From Bacteroidales bacterium Bact_14 (GTDB taxonomy: Bacteria > Bacteroidota > Bacteroidia > Bacteroidales > UBA932), in assembly GCA_001602865.1 (NCBI GenBank), contig LUZF01000002.1:1-46139 (forward strand): a stretch of DNA of 46,139 nucleotides, given 5' to 3'. This document shows positions 33,914-43,473 of the stretch, piece after piece. Each line of letters begins with the position of its first letter. The stretch's first letter is position 1. The position numbers and the translations under genes are program-made. The notes below the pieces were generated by a model that worked only from the letters and a program-made list of their open reading frames with translations, was not told the DNA's origin and did no database searches.

Positions 33914-36900
33914 CTATTTAAAATGGTTGTAAATCACGACCGGGCGGGTGCGGCGGATGGACATGGAGGGGAACCACATGTCGTCGGCGGTGATGCCACA
34001 TTTCTCGATGGCTTCGACGCAGTACTCGAGGCGGCCGAAGTTTGAGTCGACATTGTTGGTGCCGAAGGTAAACTTGATGCCGCGGGACTTTGCCTTGCGG
34101 ATGATATCCAGGCTTGGAATCTTGTAGCGCGGATTGATCTCGAGGGCGATCTGGTACTTCTGGAGGACGTCCAGGACGCGGTCGACGCGGGCCGGGGTCC
34201 AGTACTTGTCATAATCGGCCTGCATGTCTTCCGGGATGTATGTCGGATTCGCGAAAATATCCGCGGGCTCGTTGGTCAGGATGAGGACAGACTGGTTCAC
34301 GATCTGCTCCATATAACCTTCCTTGTCGATGTCGTCGTAATGGACTTCCTCCGCACGGTAGATGCGGCTGTTGCGGCCTTTGTGGTCGATGATCGTCATC
34401 GCATCCGTGAAGAGGTAATCGAACGCGCCGAGGGCTTCCTGGGAGAAGGTAGCGGTCCACTTGCGACCCTCGCCCTGCACGCCGCGGAGGAACGGCATAT
34501 CCTTCACCTCATCCAGGTAGGCATACACTTCCTCGTCATTGGCGAGCATGCGACCCACGCCGCCTTCCCCGGCATTCGGGGCCACGCCGTAGTTGATGCC
34601 ATAATTCATCGACATCGCGTGGGCCATCTCCTTCGTCAGGTCACCCTTGAGGTGGACGTGATAGTCGATCACCGGGAAATCCTGCTGCTGGAGGCGGATG
34701 ATGGCATCATTCTGCTCATCCACCGGCGGCATTTTGGCATCGGGGTTGGTCGCATCCGCGGGAAGCGCCTTCACGTGGAGGTCCTTGAAATGGACGATTC
34801 CCTCCGCGCCGGCGATGCGGATGCCGCCCTTGCCGAGCAGCTGGCGGTTGTGCTTCGCAGTGCGGTACGGGATCGCCGGCTCGGTATAGCAGACGACCTC
34901 CGTCCCGTTCACTTTCACGGAAATGTTCTTGCCGCGGACGGCGAGTTCCAGGTCGAACCATTCGCCGTCTTCGGCGAGCGAACGGTAGAGGTTGCGCACG
35001 GAGGCGAGGCTGCCGGTCTTGCGCGTCCCGTCTATCGGGCCGTTGTGGAGCAGGACCTCGTATCCGCCGCCCTTACCGTCGGTGTGAAAAAAAACCGAAG
35101 CGCTGGCCCCCTTCTCCGCAAGGACTTTGGTGTCCAGCACGAAATTGGTGTATTCGCCGCCCAGCTCGCGGGCCTTGTTCTCGGCCACGGCGAACTCGGA
35201 CATACAGTCGATTACCTTCTGATTCGCGGCAGCGACGCGCTCCACATCCATCTTGACGACTTCGCGGTCATAGGTCATCAGGCCGTTGACCTCGATTTCG
35301 ACGTCGGTGGTCTGGGTATAGACCGCCGCGGAGCAGCCCTCGCGCACCAGGTCTTCCAGCATCGCGGCGTACTCCACATAGGCGTCGGTCACTTCGGAGC
35401 CGCTCTTGTACTGGACGTAGCCCCAGTTCTTGTCCTTCTGCCAGAGATGGCCTTCCACCGGGAAGCCGATACCGCCGTACTCGCCGAGCACGTTGACCAT
35501 GTCAGGATCGGTGATGCGGAGGGCCGGGTGGGGGTAATTGTGGCTGTCGAGGATGTCGCCGACGCCCTCGAACCAGTTGCCGCCGGAGGCCATGTTGACG
35601 AGGCGCGTGCGGTCCTGGGCATAAGTGAAATCGACCACTTCCGGAGTATCGAACTGCGACCAGGCCTCGTTGAACGGGACCCAGACGACGATGCTCTGGA
35701 ACTTCTTCAGCTGGGCCATGATCTCGCTCCATTCCTTATAATAATTGGCTTTCGCCTCGTCGGTGACCTTGCTGTCATCCTCGCGCGTCGCATACGCACG
35801 CGTCTTCCAGTGGCTGCTGCGGTTGTCGGTGAAGGACGGCATGTCCTGCCAGACGAGCACGCCGAGCTGGTCGCAGGCGTAGAACCAGGTGAAGGGCTCG
35901 ACCTTGATGTGCTTGCGGATCATATTGAAGCCGTGGGCCTTGGTCTGCTCGATGTCGTAACGCATCGCTTCGTCAGTCGGCGGCGTATAGAGGCCGTCCG
36001 GCCACCAGCCCTGGTCCAGCGGGCCATATTGGAAGAGGAACTCGTTGTTCAGCGCCAGGCGCAGATGGCCCTCGGCGTCGCGCTCCTTGGAGATCTTGCG
36101 CATCGCGGTGTAGGCGTCCACCTTGTCCACCACCTTGCCGTTACGGACGATGCTGAGGCGCAGGCCGTAGAGGTACGGGGAATCCGGGCTCCAAAGCTGC
36201 ATATCCGGCACGCTGAGCTTGACCTCGACGTTCTTGCTGCCGGCCGCTTCCCCGCTCGCCAGGACCTTGCGGGAAGGCTTCTCCGTCGAGTAGCCGACGG
36301 CGCCGTCGAGCAGCTCGACGCGGACCTGGTCGCCGCCCCGGAGGGCGTCGGTCGCAACGCTGACGCTCAGCGAGGCGTTGTCGATGTCGGAGACGACATC
36401 GTAGTCCACGATGCGGCTCTCGGCCACCGGCTCGAGCCAGACGCTCTTCCAGATGCCGGTCACCGCGGTGTACCAGATGCCGCTCGGGTGGAGTACCTGC
36501 TTGCCGTGGGGCTGGAATTCGGTGATGTCGGTCGCATCGGAAACCTTGAGGACGAGCTTCTGCCCGCCATTCTCCAGGTACGGCGTGATGTCATATTCAA
36601 ACGCGGTATAGGCGCCGGTATGGGTCTCCAGCGGAATGCCGTTGATGGAGGCTTCGGCCTTCCAGTCGACGCCGTCGAAATGGAGCAGCACCCGCTTGCC
36701 CTTCCAGGCGCGCGGAATCTCGAAGGAGGTGCTGTACCAGAGTGCGTCGTCCGGAGTCACCGTGCGGCCGACGCCCGACAGGGCGGACTCCACGGAGAAG
36801 GGGACGAGGATCTGGCCGTCCGCTTCCGGCATCGCGGTCGCGGCGATCGGGGTGATGGCATAGTCCCAGAGGCCGTTCAGCGACTTCCAGTCGGAACGGA

Positions 36901-37078
36901 CCATCTGCGGGCGCGGGTACTCCGGGTGGACATTCGCCGGGGAGACTTCCGCCGCCCAGCGGGTCTTGATGTTGTCTCCGGCCGGGGCCCAGCCGGTCAC
37001 GGGCTCCTGCTTGCAGGAAACCAGGCCCAGCGCAAGCGCCGCGAGGATCAGAAGAATGCTGCGTGTTTTCATATGCAT
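33914..37078 (-). CDS. Multidomain lipoprotein: GH2 glycosidase + DUF1080-like (3-keto-disaccharide hydrolase) + PHP-like metal-dependent hydrolase
   Basis: Lipobox 'ALGLVSC'; GH2 'WVPFNEAWSQ' and 'VLGEYGGIG'; DUF1080-like 'FVLDTKVLAEKGASASVFFHTDGKGGGYEVLLHNGP...GEWFDLELAVRGKNISVKVNGTEVV...GGIRIAGAEGIVHFKDLHVKAL'; C-terminus 'VIDYHVHLKGDLTKE...ALEINPRYKIPSLDIIRKAKSRGIKFTFGTNN'. Confidence 0.85.
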   Translation of the reverse strand: MHMKTRSILLILAALALGLVSCKQEPVTGWAPAGDNIKTRWAAEVSPANVHPEYPRPQMVRSDWKSLNGLWDYAITPIAATAMPEADGQILVPFSVESALSGVGRTVTPDDALWYSTSFEIPRAWKGKRVLLHFDGVDWKAEASINGIPLETHTGAYTAFEYDITPYLENGGQKLVLKVSDATDITEFQPHGKQVLHPSGIWYTAVTGIWKSVWLEPVAESRIVDYDVVSDIDNASLSVSVATDALRGGDQVRVELLDGAVGYSTEKPSRKVLASGEAAGSKNVEVKLSVPDMQLWSPDSPYLYGLRLSIVRNGKVVDKVDAYTAMRKISKERDAEGHLRLALNNEFLFQYGPLDQGWWPDGLYTPPTDEAMRYDIEQTKAHGFNMIRKHIKVEPFTWFYACDQLGVLVWQDMPSFTDNRSSHWKTRAYATREDDSKVTDEAKANYYKEWSEIMAQLKKFQSIVVWVPFNEAWSQFDTPEVVDFTYAQDRTRLVNMASGGNWFEGVGDILDSHNYPHPALRITDPDMVNVLGEYGGIGFPVEGHLWQKDKNWGYVQYKSGSEVTDAYVEYAAMLEDLVREGCSAAVYTQTTDVEIEVNGLMTYDREVVKMDVERVAAANQKVIDCMSEFAVAENKARELGGEYTNFVLDTKVLAEKGASASVFFHTDGKGGGYEVLLHNGPIDGTRKTGSLASVRNLYRSLAEDGEWFDLELAVRGKNISVKVNGTEVVCYTEPAIPYRTAKHNRQLLGKGGIRIAGAEGIVHFKDLHVKALPADATNPDAKMPPVDEQNDAIIRLQQQDFPVIDYHVHLKGDLTKEMAHAMSMNYGINYGVAPNAGEGGVGRMLANDEEVYAYLDEVKDMPFLRGVQGEGRKWTATFSQEALGAFDYLFTDAMTIIDHKGRNSRIYRAEEVHYDDIDKEGYMEQIVNQSVLILTNEPADIFANPTYIPEDMQADYDKYWTPARVDRVLDVLQKYQIALEINPRYKIPSLDIIRKAKSRGIKFTFGTNNVDSNFGRLEYCVEAIEKCGITADDMWFPSMSIRRTRPVVIYNHFK

Positions 37079-37083
37079 CTTGT

Positions 37084-37620
37084 TTAATGTTTTTCAAAGA
37101 AAGAGAAATGGACGCGGCCGTACACCTTTTCCTTGACGAAGTACGGATGGTCCGTGTAGGAATGTTCATCCCCGTGTTCCAGGACGAGGTAGCGCTCCGG
37201 GTAGAGGATGTCCGCTTCGAACACCCGGTCCGGGAAGGACTCCAGCCCCTCCGTCGCATAGGGCGGATCGGCGAACACCAGGTCGAACTTCTGCGCGCAG
37301 CGCGGCAGGAAGTCGAATACGTTGTCCCGGACGACCGTGACGGCGTCCAGGCCGAGACGGGCGGCCTCCGCCTTGATGAAGGCCGCATTCTCGCGCGCCA
37401 TCTCGACGCTCAGGACCCGGGCGGCTCCCCGGGAAGCGAACTCGAAGGCGACGGCGCCGGTCCCGCCGAAGAGGTCCAGCACCTTGAGGTCCTCGAATTC
37501 GTATTCGTTGTTCAGGACATTGAACAGGCCTTCGCGGGCAAAGTCGGTCGTCGGACGCGCCTTGTACCCGGCCGGCGGCAGGATGCTCCGCCCCTTCAGC
37601 CTGCCCCCGATAATCCTCAT
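37084..37620 (-). CDS. rsmD: 16S rRNA (guanine966-N2)-methyltransferase
   Basis: 'MRIIGGRLKGRSI...RPTTDFAREGLFNVL', 'VLDLFGGTGAVAFEFASRGA', 'LVFADPPY'. Confidence 0.95.
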   Translation of the reverse strand: MRIIGGRLKGRSILPPAGYKARPTTDFAREGLFNVLNNEYEFEDLKVLDLFGGTGAVAFEFASRGAARVLSVEMARENAAFIKAEAARLGLDAVTVVRDNVFDFLPRCAQKFDLVFADPPYATEGLESFPDRVFEADILYPERYLVLEHGDEHSYTDHPYFVKEKVYGRVHFSFFEKH

Positions 37621-38078
37621 AACGACTCCACGGACTTGAAATACCGGCAGAGGGAAATCTCCTCCGCCTCTTTCAGGGGCGTCCGGAAATACAGGGTCGT
37701 CACCTCCGGATTCAGCTGCAGCGACTTCATCACCGCGAAGATGTAATACTCGGCGGTCACGAACTCCGGCGCCGGGAACACGTTCGCGAACAGCAGCTGC
37801 TCCCCCGCCGCGACGGCGAAACTCAGGCAGCCGTCCTGCCAGGCCGCGGCGATCCGGTAATGCTCCGGGATCCCCGGCAACGCCTGCAGCAGCGTCAGCA
37901 GCTCCGGAGGCTCCTTCCCGCCGGGGACATAGACGAGCACGGAATCATACGCAGGCAGGGCCGCGCTTGCCACGGCCTCGTCCTCCCCGAGGGGGAAAAC
38001 CTCTGAAAGAAAACACCTTGGGTCCTTCTCATCGTAGAAACGAGTCGGCACCAAGGTGCATTTAGGTATTTGAGTCAT
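37617..38078 (-). CDS. DUF3822-like protein
   Basis: Position next to rsmD and overall sequence style typical of Bacteroidetes DUF3822; 'LLFANVFPAPEFVTAEYYIFAVMKSLQLNPEVTTLYF'. Confidence 0.65.
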   Translation of the reverse strand: MTQIPKCTLVPTRFYDEKDPRCFLSEVFPLGEDEAVASAALPAYDSVLVYVPGGKEPPELLTLLQALPGIPEHYRIAAAWQDGCLSFAVAAGEQLLFANVFPAPEFVTAEYYIFAVMKSLQLNPEVTTLYFRTPLKEAEEISLCRYFKSVESL

Positions 38079-38082
38079 TATA

Positions 38083-38778
38083 CTACTCCCAGTTGCCCGC
38101 GTTGTTGTTCGGGGCGGTCACGCTGCCGACCTGGAGACCTTCGTACTTGTTCTGGTCCCTTCTCTCGGCATCGAGGTTGATCCGCAGCTGGTTGTCCATT
38201 CCCTTCAGGAGGGACTTGTAAGGCATCTTGGCCTCGAACAGAGGCACCTGGACACCGGAAACGGTCTTGATCACCGCGTCCATCTGGACAGGTTCGCCGT
38301 CGGAGAACGGAATGTTCTTCAGGAGGTCCGGGTTGAAATCGTCGCGGTCGGTAAAGAGGCTGGTCTTGACGGGGACCTTGTTCTTGACGCTGAACACGAG
38401 GTTCTGGTCGCCCTTCTGATACATCTCATACAGTTTCTCGGCGGTAATGCCGCGGTTGGCTTTCTTGACGGCCTCGGTATGGGACACGGCGAGGGAGTCA
38501 TCCTGGGAGCCGATCTGCATCACGACCTCCATCTCACCGTTCTTGTAGAAATCGGCCAGGGAGTCGATGGAAGCGGTGAAACGGTTGTGGACACTCTTGA
38601 AGGCGACCTCGAGGTCACGGATGTCCTTCAGGTTCTGGATGGCGACTTTCTCGCGCTGGGCTTTCTCCTTGTTGAACTTAACAGGCTGCATGATGCTGGA
38701 GACATTCACCCAAACGAGCAGCACGATGATGGCGGGAAGCACCAGCCAGGTCAAAAGTTTTTTGAGAATTCCGTTCAT
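38083..38778 (-). CDS. Conserved membrane-anchored hypothetical protein
   Basis: One N-terminal TM (LLTWLVLPAIIVLLVWVNV), then a soluble domain with an N-terminal coiled-coil-like stretch. Confidence 0.7.
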   Translation of the reverse strand: MNGILKKLLTWLVLPAIIVLLVWVNVSSIMQPVKFNKEKAQREKVAIQNLKDIRDLEVAFKSVHNRFTASIDSLADFYKNGEMEVVMQIGSQDDSLAVSHTEAVKKANRGITAEKLYEMYQKGDQNLVFSVKNKVPVKTSLFTDRDDFNPDLLKNIPFSDGEPVQMDAVIKTVSGVQVPLFEAKMPYKSLLKGMDNQLRINLDAERRDQNKYEGLQVGSVTAPNNNAGNWE

Positions 38779-38811
38779 ATTCTAGAATTTATTATAATTC
38801 GATGCGTCGGA

Positions 38812-38819
38812 CAAAGTTA
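38812..38819 (-). promoter_or_regulatory. -7 box TAACTTTG for the 38083-38778 gene
   Basis: CAAAGTTA on the + strand, 33 nt upstream of the ATG. Confidence 0.5.
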
Positions 38820-38851
38820 AAAAATTCATTTATGAAATGCAATATTCTTTG

Positions 38852-38859
38852 TAAATTTG
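38852..38859 (+). promoter_or_regulatory. -7 box TAAATTTG for the DHH phosphoesterase gene
   Basis: TAnnTTTG, 19 nt before the ATG. Confidence 0.5.
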
Positions 38860-38878
38860 CATTCGAAAAATCCAGCGT

Positions 38879-39910
38879 ATGGAGGACAGGTTCCCGGAAT
38901 TCATCATCCGCGCGAGGCAGATCGCGCTCGTGACCCACACGCATCCCGACGGGGATGCCGTGGGCAGCACGCTGGCCCTCCTTTCTTTCCTGGAGGAGAA
39001 CTGCGGCAAGCGCGCCGTGAAGGTCCTGTACCCGACTCCCTGGCCGGACCCGGTGGACTTCCTCTTCGACGGCGTCCGCGACCGCGCCCTGGTCTGGGAG
39101 AAGGATCCCCACGAAACCACGCGCTGGATCGCCGGCAGCGACCTCATCATCGCCCTGGATTTCAACGCCTTCAACCGCGCCGGCGGGATGGAGGAAGCCC
39201 TACGCGCCTCCGCCGCCGAAAAGGTTCTGGTCGACCATCACCTCAACCCCGACCGGGAGGCCTTCAGCCTGTGTTTCTCCCGCACGGAAATCTCGTCCGC
39301 CAGCGAACTGCTGTTCCAGCTCCTGCTGACGCTCCCCCAGAGCGGCGGCCTCGCCCGGAACCTGCCCAGGCGCAGCCTGGACGCCCTGATGACCGGCATC
39401 ACGACCGACACCAACAACTTCGCCAACTCCGTCTACCCTTCGACCCTGGAGGCGACTTCGGAGCTGCTGGCGGCCGGCGCCGACCGGGAAACCATCCTGG
39501 AGCACCTCTACCACAGCTTCCGCGAAAACCGCCTCCGGCTGATCGGCCATATGCTCGACAAGAAACTGGTCCTGCTGCCGAACGGCCTCGCCTATATGGT
39601 CCTCGACGCGCAGACGGCCGCCGATTTCGACATCCGCGAAGGCGAACTGGAAGGCCTGGTCAACATTCCCCTGTCGCTGGCGCAGGTCCGGATGAGCGTG
39701 TTCCTCCGCCAGGAGGGAGACCTCTTCCGCGTGTCCATCCGCACGAAGCGGGGCTGCTCCGCGAACCGCTGCGCGATGGAACAGTTCCACGGCGGAGGCC
39801 ACGAGCAGGCCGCCGGCGGCAAGCTCTTCTTCCCAGCCGACATCCCGACGCCCGCCGATGCCGCCGCCTACATTGAAACGCATACAAAGCCCTACCTGAA
39901 TGAAGATTAA
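38879..39910 (+). CDS. DHH/DHHA1 phosphoesterase (NrnA-like oligoribonuclease / PAP phosphatase)
   Basis: 'VTHTHPDGDAVGSTLAL', 'KVLVDHHLNPD', 'GITTDTNNFANS', 'GGGHEQAAGGKL'. Confidence 0.94.
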   Translation: MEDRFPEFIIRARQIALVTHTHPDGDAVGSTLALLSFLEENCGKRAVKVLYPTPWPDPVDFLFDGVRDRALVWEKDPHETTRWIAGSDLIIALDFNAFNRAGGMEEALRASAAEKVLVDHHLNPDREAFSLCFSRTEISSASELLFQLLLTLPQSGGLARNLPRRSLDALMTGITTDTNNFANSVYPSTLEATSELLAAGADRETILEHLYHSFRENRLRLIGHMLDKKLVLLPNGLAYMVLDAQTAADFDIREGELEGLVNIPLSLAQVRMSVFLRQEGDLFRVSIRTKRGCSANRCAMEQFHGGGHEQAAGGKLFFPADIPTPADAAAYIETHTKPYLNED

Positions 39911-40442
39911 CCCCATACTGGCCCTCGTCGTCCTCGTCTGCGCAGCCGCCTCCTGCGCCAAGGAAGGCATCGCCCTGACCTACCTCAACCAGGATGCGCA
40001 GATCGAGAAGTACGTCTCGGACCAGCTCAGCAAGATCGAGGGAAGCCGGGCGTCGTTCGAGAACGACACCGCGCGGCTGGTGGTCCGCGAAGGCAGCGGC
40101 GAAGTGCTGCGCGACGGCGGCACCGTTGCCTTCTACTATGCCGGCTACGTCTTCACGGGCAGCCTGTCGACCCTCTTCGCCACGAACAACGAAGACGTGG
40201 CGCAGAGCGCGGGCTGGTCGGGCCTCTCCGGCGAAGACCGTTACTCCGTCCAGGTGGCGGACCTCTCCGGCGGCCAGCTCCTCGAGGGCCTGCGCCGCGG
40301 CCTGGTCGGCGTCCGTCCCGGCGAGGAGTGCCTCATCCTATTTAATGGTAAATTGGGCTATGGCAGGAAGGTCCAAGGCACGATTCCTGCAGGGTCAGCC
40401 CTGGCCTATCACATTTGGGTCATCGACATTGAGAACAAGTAA
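39900..40442 (+). CDS. FKBP-type peptidyl-prolyl isomerase-like lipoprotein
   Basis: Lipobox 'CAAASC'; 'GTVAFYYAGYVFTGSL...LLEGLRRGLVGVRPGEECLILFNGKLGYGRKVQGTIPAGSALAYHIWVIDI'. Confidence 0.85.
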   Translation: MKINPILALVVLVCAAASCAKEGIALTYLNQDAQIEKYVSDQLSKIEGSRASFENDTARLVVREGSGEVLRDGGTVAFYYAGYVFTGSLSTLFATNNEDVAQSAGWSGLSGEDRYSVQVADLSGGQLLEGLRRGLVGVRPGEECLILFNGKLGYGRKVQGTIPAGSALAYHIWVIDIENK

Positions 40443-40448
40443 CAGCAG

Positions 40449-41483
40449 ATGAAGCTTAGAAATACCATCGGAATCCTGGCCCTGGCGGTCCTCGCGGCCT
40501 CCTGCGCAAAAAGCTATTCGCTTCCCGCCAACCTCACTTCCAAGAAACTTTTCGACGCCTGGGTCCAGGTCAACGCCCCCACCTCCGCGGAGACGGAGCT
40601 CGGCTGCCGCATCATCGAAGATGAACCCGGCACCGGCGCGCTCGTCGGCGATGTCCTGGATCACCCGTACGTCTACATCGAATACACCGTCTCCGACCTC
40701 GACGGCAACATCGCCTCGACGACCTGCGAAACGACGGCCCGCCGCCTCGGCACTTACTCCGAATCGACCTACTACGGCCCGGTTGTCGCCGACCGCCTCA
40801 ACGCCGATTCCTACGGCCGCTACACGGTCTGCCCCGGCCTGGACGAAGCCCTCTCCACGATGCGCGTGGGCGGCCGCCGCAAGGTCGCCGTCCCCGGCTG
40901 GCTGACGGGAACGACCCGCTATTCCGACCCGGAGGATTACTACAAGAACGAGAGCGGCTCCCACCTGATGTACGACGTCCGCGTCGTGGACGCCGTGTAT
41001 GATCTGGAAGCCTATCAGATCAAGGAGATCGAGCGCTATATGGAGACCCACCTCCACAAGGTGGACTCGACCCTCTACGGCTACTATTATATCCAGACCC
41101 AGGCCCCCAAGAACACGGACAAGTGGGAGGCCAACGACGTCATCTACGTCAACTACACCGGCCGCCTGCTGAACGGCCACGTCTTCGACACGACGATCAA
41201 GGACACCGCCAAGCGCTACGGCCTCTACGATGCGACGAAGACCTACGAGCCGATGTACGTAACCAGCATCTCCGGTGATTACAAAGACGTTACGATCACA
41301 ACCAGCAACTCCGGCGCCATCTACGGCTTCGGCTATGCGATGACCACGATGCACCTCGGCGAGAAAGGGACGGCCGTCTTCTACGCCGCCCTCGGCTACG
41401 GCAACTCCGCCCAGGGCACGTCCATCCCTGCTTACGCCCCCCTGCGTTTCGACTTCGAGATCGTACGGAAGAAAGAGAACTAA
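40449..41483 (+). CDS. Lipoprotein with two FKBP-like domains
   Basis: Lipobox 'LAASC'; second domain 'NDVIYVNYTGRLLNGHVFDTTI...GFGYAMTTMHLGEKGTAVFYAALGYGNSAQGTSIPAYAPLRFDFEIV'. Confidence 0.82.
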   Translation: MKLRNTIGILALAVLAASCAKSYSLPANLTSKKLFDAWVQVNAPTSAETELGCRIIEDEPGTGALVGDVLDHPYVYIEYTVSDLDGNIASTTCETTARRLGTYSESTYYGPVVADRLNADSYGRYTVCPGLDEALSTMRVGGRRKVAVPGWLTGTTRYSDPEDYYKNESGSHLMYDVRVVDAVYDLEAYQIKEIERYMETHLHKVDSTLYGYYYIQTQAPKNTDKWEANDVIYVNYTGRLLNGHVFDTTIKDTAKRYGLYDATKTYEPMYVTSISGDYKDVTITTSNSGAIYGFGYAMTTMHLGEKGTAVFYAALGYGNSAQGTSIPAYAPLRFDFEIVRKKEN

Positions 41484-41489
41484 CGGACG

Positions 41490-42887
41490 ATGGCAGCAGG
41501 CGCAGGTGCGGCTCCGACCCAGCTCGGAACCCTTGGAATCGGGAAACTCCTGAAGATGTACGCAGTCCCGGGCATCATCGCCCAGACTGCGGCTTCTTTG
41601 TATAACATCGTCGACAGCGTCTACATCGGCCACATCAAGGACGTCGGCTCCTACGCCATCTCCGGCCTCGCCGTCTCCTTCCCGCTGATGAACCTGTCCG
41701 CCGCCCTCGGGACCCTCGTCGGCGTCGGCGCAATGACGCTGATCTCCGTGATGCTGGGCCAGAAGAACTACGAGACCGCAGGCAAGGTGCTCGGCAACGT
41801 GCTGACCCTCAACGTCGCCATCGGTATCACCTTCACCACCTTCGCCCTCATCTTCCTCGAGCCCATCCTCCGCTTCTTCGGGGCCAGCGACAATACCCTC
41901 CCCTTCGCCTCGAAGTATATGACCATCATCCTGCTGGGCAATGTCTTCACGCACCTCTACTTCGGCTTCAACGGTGCCCTCCGCGCCGCCGGGCATCCCA
42001 AAACGGCGATGGGACTCACGCTGTTCACGGTAACATCCAACGCCATCCTCGACCCGATCTTCATCTTCGGGCTGAAGATGGGCATCCAGGGCGCCGCGCT
42101 CGCGACCATCCTCTGCCAGATGATGGCGCTCACCTATTCCTTCCGCTTCTTCCTGGACAGGAACAGCTTCCTCCATTTCCCGCGGCCGCTGTTCCGGCTC
42201 GACTGGCGCATCGCCAAATCCTCCCTCAGCATCGGCCTGGGACCGTTCCTGATGAATGCGGCCGCCTGCATCGTGGCCATCTTCATCAACCAGCAGCTCG
42301 GCAAGTACGGCGGCGACCTCGCCATCGGCGCCTACGGCATCATCAACCGCATCACCTTCATCTTCATTATGATCGTGATGGGCTTCAACCAGGGAATGCA
42401 ACCGATCGCCGGATACAACTACGGCGCGCGCCAGTACACCCGTGTGCGCCAGGTCTTCACCCTGACGGCGAAATGGGCCGTCCTGATCACCACGGTCTGC
42501 TTCCTCATCTCGGAACTGATCCCCGGCGCCGCCGTGGGCATCTTCACCAACGACCCGGAACTCCGCCGGATGGCCACCCACGGCATCCGCATCATGAACG
42601 CCGGCGTCGCCCTGGTCGGCTTCGGCATCGTGGCCTCCAGCCTCTTCCAGAGCCTCGGGATGGTGAAAATCTCCATTTTCCTGTCCCTGAGCCGGCAGCT
42701 CCTGTTCCTCGTTCCGCTGATCTACATCCTGCCGGATTTCCTCGCCGAGACGGGTGTCTGGCTGAGTTTCCCGATTTCGGACACCCTGTCCGTCCTCTTT
42801 TCCGCGTATTTCATCATCCGACTTTTCAGAAAACTCGCCAAACTCCGGGACGGCGACGAACCGGACATCCTTGGCAGCAACATCTAG
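41490..42887 (+). CDS. MATE-family multidrug/sodium efflux protein
   Basis: 'KMYAVPGIIAQTAASLYNIVDSVYIGHI', 'GFNQGMQPIAGYNYGARQYTRVRQVF'; about 12 TM segments. Confidence 0.94.
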   Translation: MAAGAGAAPTQLGTLGIGKLLKMYAVPGIIAQTAASLYNIVDSVYIGHIKDVGSYAISGLAVSFPLMNLSAALGTLVGVGAMTLISVMLGQKNYETAGKVLGNVLTLNVAIGITFTTFALIFLEPILRFFGASDNTLPFASKYMTIILLGNVFTHLYFGFNGALRAAGHPKTAMGLTLFTVTSNAILDPIFIFGLKMGIQGAALATILCQMMALTYSFRFFLDRNSFLHFPRPLFRLDWRIAKSSLSIGLGPFLMNAAACIVAIFINQQLGKYGGDLAIGAYGIINRITFIFIMIVMGFNQGMQPIAGYNYGARQYTRVRQVFTLTAKWAVLITTVCFLISELIPGAAVGIFTNDPELRRMATHGIRIMNAGVALVGFGIVASSLFQSLGMVKISIFLSLSRQLLFLVPLIYILPDFLAETGVWLSFPISDTLSVLFSAYFIIRLFRKLAKLRDGDEPDILGSNI

Positions 42888-42891
42888 CCCT

Positions 42892-43473
42892 ATGGATAAC
42901 CCCCTCATCATCAACATCGGAAGGCAGTACGGCAGCGGCGGCCGCCGCGTAGCCGCCGCCATCGGCGAAAAGCTGGGCATCCCCGTCTATGACAAGGAGT
43001 TGATCATCGCCGCCGCGAAGAAGAGCGGCTACAGCCCGGAGGTCTTCCGCCGCAAGGACGAGAAGAAGCGCTTCTTCAGTTTCTTCAGCAACAGCGGCAT
43101 CGATGACAACGAGGTGTTCCGCATCCAGAGCGAGGTCATCCGCGACCTTGCGGCCCAGGGCCCCGCGATCTTCCTCGGCCGCGCCTCGGACTACGTCCTC
43201 CGCGACCGGCGCTGCCTCAACGTCTTCCTGAGCTGCCCGCTCGGGCTGCGGCGCAAGTACATCGCGGAGCGCCGCTCCGTCGATGAAGCGCAGGCCGAAG
43301 CCATCTGCCAGCGCGAGGACAAGGAGCGCGAGAACTACTACAACTTCTTCACGTTCAGGAACTGGGGCGTCGCATCCAACTACGACCTGTGCCTGGACAC
43401 CTCCCTCCTCGGCATCGAAGGCACCGCCGATTTCATCATCGATTTCGCCCGCCGGAGCGGCTTCCCGGTATGA
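42892..43473 (+). CDS. Cytidylate kinase-like family protein
   Basis: P-loop 'INIGRQYGSGGRRVAAAIGEKLGIPVYDKELI', 'FLGRASDYVL', 'YNFFTFRNWGVASNYDLCLDTSLLG'. Confidence 0.9.
   Translation: MDNPLIINIGRQYGSGGRRVAAAIGEKLGIPVYDKELIIAAAKKSGYSPEVFRRKDEKKRFFSFFSNSGIDDNEVFRIQSEVIRDLAAQGPAIFLGRASDYVLRDRRCLNVFLSCPLGLRRKYIAERRSVDEAQAEAICQREDKERENYYNFFTFRNWGVASNYDLCLDTSLLGIEGTADFIIDFARRSGFPV

Noticed and set aside
34340-37087. 915-aa + strand ORF opposite the GH2 fusion gene
   Set aside because: Antisense shadow; the minus strand encodes recognisable catalytic domains with a lipoprotein signal.
40395-42980. 861-aa minus-strand ORF opposite the FKBP-like and MATE genes
   Set aside because: Spans three good + strand genes; composition typical of antisense GC-rich ORFs.
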